This document shows positions 4,584-7,576 of a stretch of DNA of 7,576 nt, one piece after another. The notes under the pieces are model-generated. The model was given only the letters and a program-made list of their open reading frames with translations. It was not told where the DNA came from and made no database searches. The stretch covers positions 1-7,576 of the forward strand of contig PEXD01000047.1 of the NCBI GenBank assembly GCA_002779235.1. The letters run 5' to 3'. Position 1 is the stretch's first letter, and each line of letters opens with the position of its first letter. The translations under genes and the position numbers were made by a program. Source of the stretch: Candidatus Woesearchaeota archaeon CG07_land_8_20_14_0_80_44_23 (GTDB lineage Archaea; Nanobdellota; Nanobdellia; Woesearchaeales; 0-14-0-80-44-23).

Positions 4584-6236
4584 TTAACCAGACGCTTCTT
4601 CAAAAAGCTTTATAGCTCTTTCCCCAAGCGCCATCAGGAAAGGCGCAAGGCGGGGTCCCCTTTCCTTGCTGAGCAGCACGAGGTATCCTGCTTTGAAGAA
4701 CTCCTTTGTGTCAATGCCTGTTGCCTTGACAGCAGAGTACATCTTTTCCGAAAATTCTTTCTCGTCAGCGTGCTTTTCTCTGAGAAGCGCTGCGACTGCC
4801 TTCAGCGCCTTCTTCTGCTTTTCAGAAAGCTTTAATTCAGGATTGACCTTTTCCTGGAGCGCAAACCTGCTTTCTTCAGGGGCATAATGGGTTACCCAGT
4901 ATCCTGCTTTCTTTATCCTATCCATTATGCGCTTCTCCTGCTCAGGGGAATACTGCCCTGTCTTTTTCAGGCTGGCAATTATCATTTCCCTGTCCTTGAA
5001 TATCTGGGCGAGCATCGCTGCATGGGAGAAGCTCATCTTCAGCGGCTTTTCAGGGCTCTTTACGCTCATTTCATAAATGCGCCTTATGTGCTTTTCGTCA
5101 TTCTCATTTTCCATCTTTGATTCAGAGAAGTAAATCCTTGCCACCTCGTCAAACTCGTCATAGAGCTGCGGCAGATCTGTCCATGAGAAGCTCCTTGTCT
5201 TCATTAGGCGCTTGTTGTAGAAATACCTGAGCAGGTCGGCATCAGCAACTTCAAGCCAGTCCTTGGGATACACGATGTTGCCCAGGGAAGCGGACATTTT
5301 TGTCCCGTTTATCATCAGGTGCTCGTAGAATATCGGCTCTGGCATCGGAAACTCAAAGATTTTTTCAGCAATCTCGCCGTTTGTCCAGAACGCGCTCATT
5401 GGAACCTGATATTCCTTGCCTGCGCCCTCTGCGCAGATGCTCCAGCGCGCCCACTGGCTAGCCCACTCGCTCTTCCACATCAGCTTTCCCTTATCCTTTA
5501 ATGGGTCAGCCACTCCCTTGTAGCCGCAGCCCTTTGCTGTCTGGCTCTCAAACTTGTAGTCAGAGCACTCATAATGAACGAGCCCGTCCTTGACTTCTAT
5601 GACTTTTGTGGTTGAAATCTTTCCGCACTTCTGGCAGATTGGAACCCAGGGGCTCCAGCCCTTTGGCAGGGGAGTTGTCCTGTACCTGTTCATTATCCCC
5701 TTTATTGCATCAATGCTCTCCATCGCCTTTTTTATGTAAGGGCTGAAGTTTCCTTTGTCGTATTCTTCCTGCATGGAATAGATTTCCATTCCGTAGTCCA
5801 CAAACTGGGTTATGACTTTTAGGTATTCTGATTTGTGGTGCTCTGCATATGTCTTGTGGCAGCCCCACGGGTCTGGCACAGAGGTTATAGGAGTCCCTAT
5901 GTATTTCACATAATCCTCTGGAACTCCCGCAGGCACCTTTCTCAGCGGGTCCATGTCCTCTGCCACCCAGATGAACCCCGCCTTCACCCGAGCATCCTTC
6001 AATGCCCTGTAGACAGAGTTTCCTCTTATGGTGTCGCTCAATCTGCCGATGTGGAGCACTCCCGAGATTGAGGCCGAGCTCTTAACCACAAATTCCTTCG
6101 GCTCAGGGAATGTTTTGTCTGAATAGTAGAATTTCCTTCTTTCGATTATCTTCTGGGCTAATTTGTCTGCCCAGAATACAGAATCCCGCTCATCCTCTTC
6201 CTTTGCTGCTTCCTTGTTTTTTGCTTTTGATTCCAT
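4584..6236 (-). CDS. lysS: Lysyl-tRNA synthetase, class I
   Basis: This 550-residue enzyme charges tRNA-Lys with lysine in the cytoplasm, using ATP. It is the archaeal class I type, unrelated to the class II enzyme of most bacteria. The signature motifs are present: HIGR at 62-65 (HIGH motif), KMSAS at 313-317 (KMSKS motif, after Asn-Gly-Thr), and a four-Cys zinc site at C201, C204, C224 and C237 between them. The C-terminal helical part (about 360-550) is the anticodon-binding region. Overall length is normal. The first 20 residues are a Lys/Glu-rich extension compared with enzymes that start near Trp-Ala-Asp (here 22-24); no other start codon fits before it. It is separated from nop10 by 99 bases with its own TATA element and palindrome, and is followed one base later by the PPOX-like gene, so the two likely form one unit. 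Confidence 0.97.
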   Translation of the reverse strand: MESKAKNKEAAKEEDERDSVFWADKLAQKIIERRKFYYSDKTFPEPKEFVVKSSASISGVLHIGRLSDTIRGNSVYRALKDARVKAGFIWVAEDMDPLRKVPAGVPEDYVKYIGTPITSVPDPWGCHKTYAEHHKSEYLKVITQFVDYGMEIYSMQEEYDKGNFSPYIKKAMESIDAIKGIMNRYRTTPLPKGWSPWVPICQKCGKISTTKVIEVKDGLVHYECSDYKFESQTAKGCGYKGVADPLKDKGKLMWKSEWASQWARWSICAEGAGKEYQVPMSAFWTNGEIAEKIFEFPMPEPIFYEHLMINGTKMSASLGNIVYPKDWLEVADADLLRYFYNKRLMKTRSFSWTDLPQLYDEFDEVARIYFSESKMENENDEKHIRRIYEMSVKSPEKPLKMSFSHAAMLAQIFKDREMIIASLKKTGQYSPEQEKRIMDRIKKAGYWVTHYAPEESRFALQEKVNPELKLSEKQKKALKAVAALLREKHADEKEFSEKMYSAVKATGIDTKEFFKAGYLVLLSKERGPRLAPFLMALGERAIKLFEEASG

Positions 6237-6266
6237 TTTCTGCGCTTTACAATTATTTTTCTGTGA

Positions 6267-6276
6267 GATATAAAAA
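6267..6276 (-). promoter_or_regulatory. TATA element of lysS
   Basis: On the minus strand a T-rich TTTTTATATC is centred about 34 bases before the lysS ATG. The predicted start of transcription is about 8 bases upstream of the ATG, so the leader is very short. No Shine-Dalgarno motif is seen. Confidence 0.5.
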
Positions 6277-6277
6277 C

Positions 6278-6293
6278 TTATCGCCGGCGATAA
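6278..6293. promoter_or_regulatory. Perfect 16-bp palindrome beside the lysS TATA element
   Basis: TTATCGCCGGCGATAA is its own reverse complement over 16 bases. It ends one base before the TATA element and covers the place of the TFB recognition element, so a dimeric protein bound here would interfere with TFB/TBP. It lies 42-57 bases before the lysS start codon. The binding protein is unknown. Confidence 0.6.
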
Positions 6294-6335
6294 ATAATTT
6301 CAAGGTGCAAATAAGAATAATCATATCAATAATGC

Positions 6336-6512
6336 TTATATCAGTCCTTTATCAGAGAATTCCTTCTTCTTCGCCTCTCTTCTGTATGAGGCATACTTGT
6401 CCTCGGGGCTGTATTTTGCCGGCTTGGGAGTGGCTGCCTTTGCGCCGCAGATTGGGCACTCTTCTTTCATGGTATAAGTCCCGCATTTTGGGCATCTGAG
6501 GATGTGCTTCAT
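6336..6512 (-). CDS. nop10: H/ACA RNP protein Nop10
   Basis: This 58-residue protein starts Met-Lys-His-Ile-Leu-Arg-Cys-Pro-x-Cys-Gly-x-Tyr-Thr and continues with Cys-Pro-x-Cys-Gly; the four Cys (7, 10, 19, 22) form the zinc ribbon of archaeal Nop10. After this comes Pro-x-Pro-Ala-Lys-Tyr-Ser-Pro-Glu-Asp-x-Tyr-x-x-Tyr-Arg-Arg, the tail that wraps Cbf5. In archaea Nop10 works with Cbf5, Gar1 and L7Ae in the H/ACA guide complex that makes pseudouridine in rRNA. The gene lies 12 bases after the aIF2 alpha stop codon on the same strand, matching the conserved archaeal order S27e-aIF2 alpha-Nop10. There is no strong Shine-Dalgarno motif, and translation is probably coupled to the gene before it. 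It is too short for an ordinary ORF length cut-off and easily missed. Confidence 0.95.
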   Translation of the reverse strand: MKHILRCPKCGTYTMKEECPICGAKAATPKPAKYSPEDKYASYRREAKKKEFSDKGLI

Positions 6513-6524
6513 TTTAGAAAAAAT

Positions 6525-7316
6525 TTACTCTTCATTCCTTATGAACTCTGCCTCGCTGTTGTTCTTCTCCATGAAATCATTAACCTCTTCGGCAACAGCG
6601 GATATCGCCTTCTCTATCTCTTTGTATTCATGGGCAGTGAATTTCGCAGTGTAGATTCCTGCGCCTGCGTATTTTATTTCAAGCTCGACATCAGGGTCCT
6701 TGTTCGCGGCAATCCCGCGCCTTATCGCCTCTTTTATGACTTCCACGCCGTTCGGCTCGTAGCTTATCAGCTTTAGCTCGCCCTTTATGTGGACGAACTC
6801 CGGCTTCATCCTCTGGAGCACTATTTTCTTTATGTTATCTGCAACTGCCTTCTCAATTCCGAGCGCCTCAAGCGATTCGCTGTCTGTCAAAAGCTTTGCG
6901 AAGCATGAGTTGAGGTCTTCATACTTCTTGAACACCTTGCTTGTCACATCCTCATACAATTGGTTGAAGTCCTTTTTGAGTATGTGGGCGACATTCTCAA
7001 TTATCTTCTCGGCGAGCTGCTCCTTCTTCATCCATTCGGTCTTCTCGCGCCTTTCCTTTTCAGTGACTCTTCTCAATGAGAGGTCTATGCTTCCGCGCTC
7101 GTAGCTTACCTGAAGCACTTTGCAGACTATCATCTTGCCTTCCTTGACATAGTCGCGCATATTCCTTATCCTTCCCGCGGCTATCTCTGAGATGTGAATC
7201 ATTCCCTCCTTGTCATACTCGTCAAGCCTGACAAATATTGAGTGGAACTGTATCTTTGTGACTGTGCAGATGACAATCTGCCCCTCATCCGGAAGCCCCT
7301 CTTTTCTGTATAGCAT
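6525..7316 (-). CDS. eif2a: Translation initiation factor aIF2 subunit alpha
   Basis: This 263-residue protein is the alpha subunit of the aIF2 trimer, which brings initiator Met-tRNA to the small ribosomal subunit. It has an N-terminal S1 domain (about 8-86: Gly-Gln-Ile-Val-x-Cys-Thr-Val, Gly-Met-Ile-His-Ile-Ser-Glu-Ile, Arg-Gly-x-Ile-Asp-Leu-Ser-Leu-Arg-Arg-Val), a helical middle domain (about 90-175) and a C-terminal alpha-beta domain (about 180-262) that binds the gamma subunit and tRNA. Length is normal. The position of eukaryotic Ser51 is occupied by Ala46, so control by phosphorylation at that residue is not possible here. It starts four bases after the rps27e stop codon, a coupled arrangement; a GAGGT motif lies 14 bases upstream inside rps27e. 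The identification is near certain. Confidence 0.97.
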   Translation of the reverse strand: MLYRKEGLPDEGQIVICTVTKIQFHSIFVRLDEYDKEGMIHISEIAAGRIRNMRDYVKEGKMIVCKVLQVSYERGSIDLSLRRVTEKERREKTEWMKKEQLAEKIIENVAHILKKDFNQLYEDVTSKVFKKYEDLNSCFAKLLTDSESLEALGIEKAVADNIKKIVLQRMKPEFVHIKGELKLISYEPNGVEVIKEAIRRGIAANKDPDVELEIKYAGAGIYTAKFTAHEYKEIEKAISAVAEEVNDFMEKNNSEAEFIRNEE

Positions 7317-7320
7317 TTTT

Positions 7321-7506
7321 TTATTCGAGAACCTCTAGTATTCTTGACCTTATCTTTGTCTTGCCGCCTGTGGGCTGGGCAATAACCTTGCCGCACACCA
7401 GGCACTTTATCTCTGTTGTCGCCTTGCCGAAGATTATCTGCTCGTTCTTGCACTTCGGGCATCTCACCTTCACGAACTTTGAAGTTGGCTCCTTTACTGG
7501 CTTCAT
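7321..7506 (-). CDS. rps27e: Small ribosomal subunit protein S27e
   Basis: This 61-residue archaeal/eukaryotic ribosomal protein binds zinc through C16-x2-C19 and C35-x2-C38 (Arg-Cys-Pro-x-Cys and Cys-x-x-Cys-Gly-Lys), followed by the typical Ile-Ala-x-Pro-Thr-Gly-Gly-Lys segment. The length is normal for archaea. It is the first gene of the run that continues with aIF2 alpha and nop10. In many archaea the L44e gene lies directly upstream; the 70 bases visible to the window edge show no recognisable L44e end, so its position is unknown. The ATG has a strong Shine-Dalgarno site. Confidence 0.97.
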   Translation of the reverse strand: MKPVKEPTSKFVKVRCPKCKNEQIIFGKATTEIKCLVCGKVIAQPTGGKTKIRSRILEVLE

Positions 7507-7514
7507 TCTTTATT

Positions 7515-7521
7515 CCTCCTT
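7515..7521 (-). promoter_or_regulatory. Shine-Dalgarno site of rps27e
   Basis: AAGGAGG on the minus strand lies eight bases before the ATG. It is the strongest ribosome binding site in the window, and it means rps27e has a leader. A/T-rich stretches at 7532-7544 and 7552-7559 could be TATA elements; the latter would leave room for the leader, but neither is certain. Confidence 0.75.
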
Positions 7522-7576
7522 GTTTCCCGTGAATATTAATTTAAGGAACTACAATATTTGGATTAATGCGCCCCTT

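Noticed and set aside
4583..4603. Longer start of the PPOX-like protein, seven residues upstream
   Set aside because: It would overlap the end of lysS, and the family N terminus fits the start at 4582.
7199..7462. 87-residue minus-strand frame across the rps27e/aIF2 alpha junction
   Set aside because: It overlaps two certain genes in another frame and has no protein-like features.
7541..7576. Possible end of an upstream minus-strand gene (eleven codons then TAA)
   Set aside because: It is too short to judge, it does not resemble the end of L44e, and other frames close nearby as well.

Overview
The window is archaeal. It encodes ribosomal protein S27e, translation initiation factor aIF2 alpha, Nop10, a class I lysyl-tRNA synthetase and an Lrp/AsnC regulator. 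Most genes have an A/T-rich TATA element about 25-27 bases before the start codon, the geometry of leaderless archaeal transcription. The lineage cannot be fixed from the sequence. Small genes, short gaps and two unfamiliar membrane proteins would suit a DPANN-type genome, but that is only a guess.

Right half (about 1691-7576, all minus strand, moderate G+C): transcription runs right to left. A tight translation/RNP operon comes first: rps27e, aIF2 alpha and nop10, with gaps of 4 and 12 bases. Next is lysS, with its own TATA element and a perfect 16-bp palindrome beside it. One base after lysS begins a small flavin-binding split-barrel (PPOX-like) protein. Then come two paralogous single-pass membrane proteins of unknown function, one with a TolA-like Ala/Lys/Glu-rich coiled-coil linker. 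Each is preceded by the same 67-bp promoter segment (66 of 67 bases identical). An Lrp/AsnC-type regulator follows, with a 15-bp palindrome just upstream of its promoter.

Left part (about 1-1690, clearly A+T-richer): a large nested hairpin at the very edge, a divergent Nudix-fold protein, a 100-base G+C-rich island with CGCT pairs repeated every 15-16 bases, an unrecognised 130-residue protein (plus strand), a 215-base convergent gap, and a small DUF5678-like protein (minus strand). Small single genes with their own promoters, odd structured spacers and a sharp change in composition suggest accessory or acquired DNA next to a conserved core.

The best candidate for something undescribed is the membrane-protein pair and its duplicated promoter cassette. 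The noncoding segments are almost identical although the proteins have diverged strongly. The edge hairpin and the CGCT-periodic island are the other structures that the genes do not explain.
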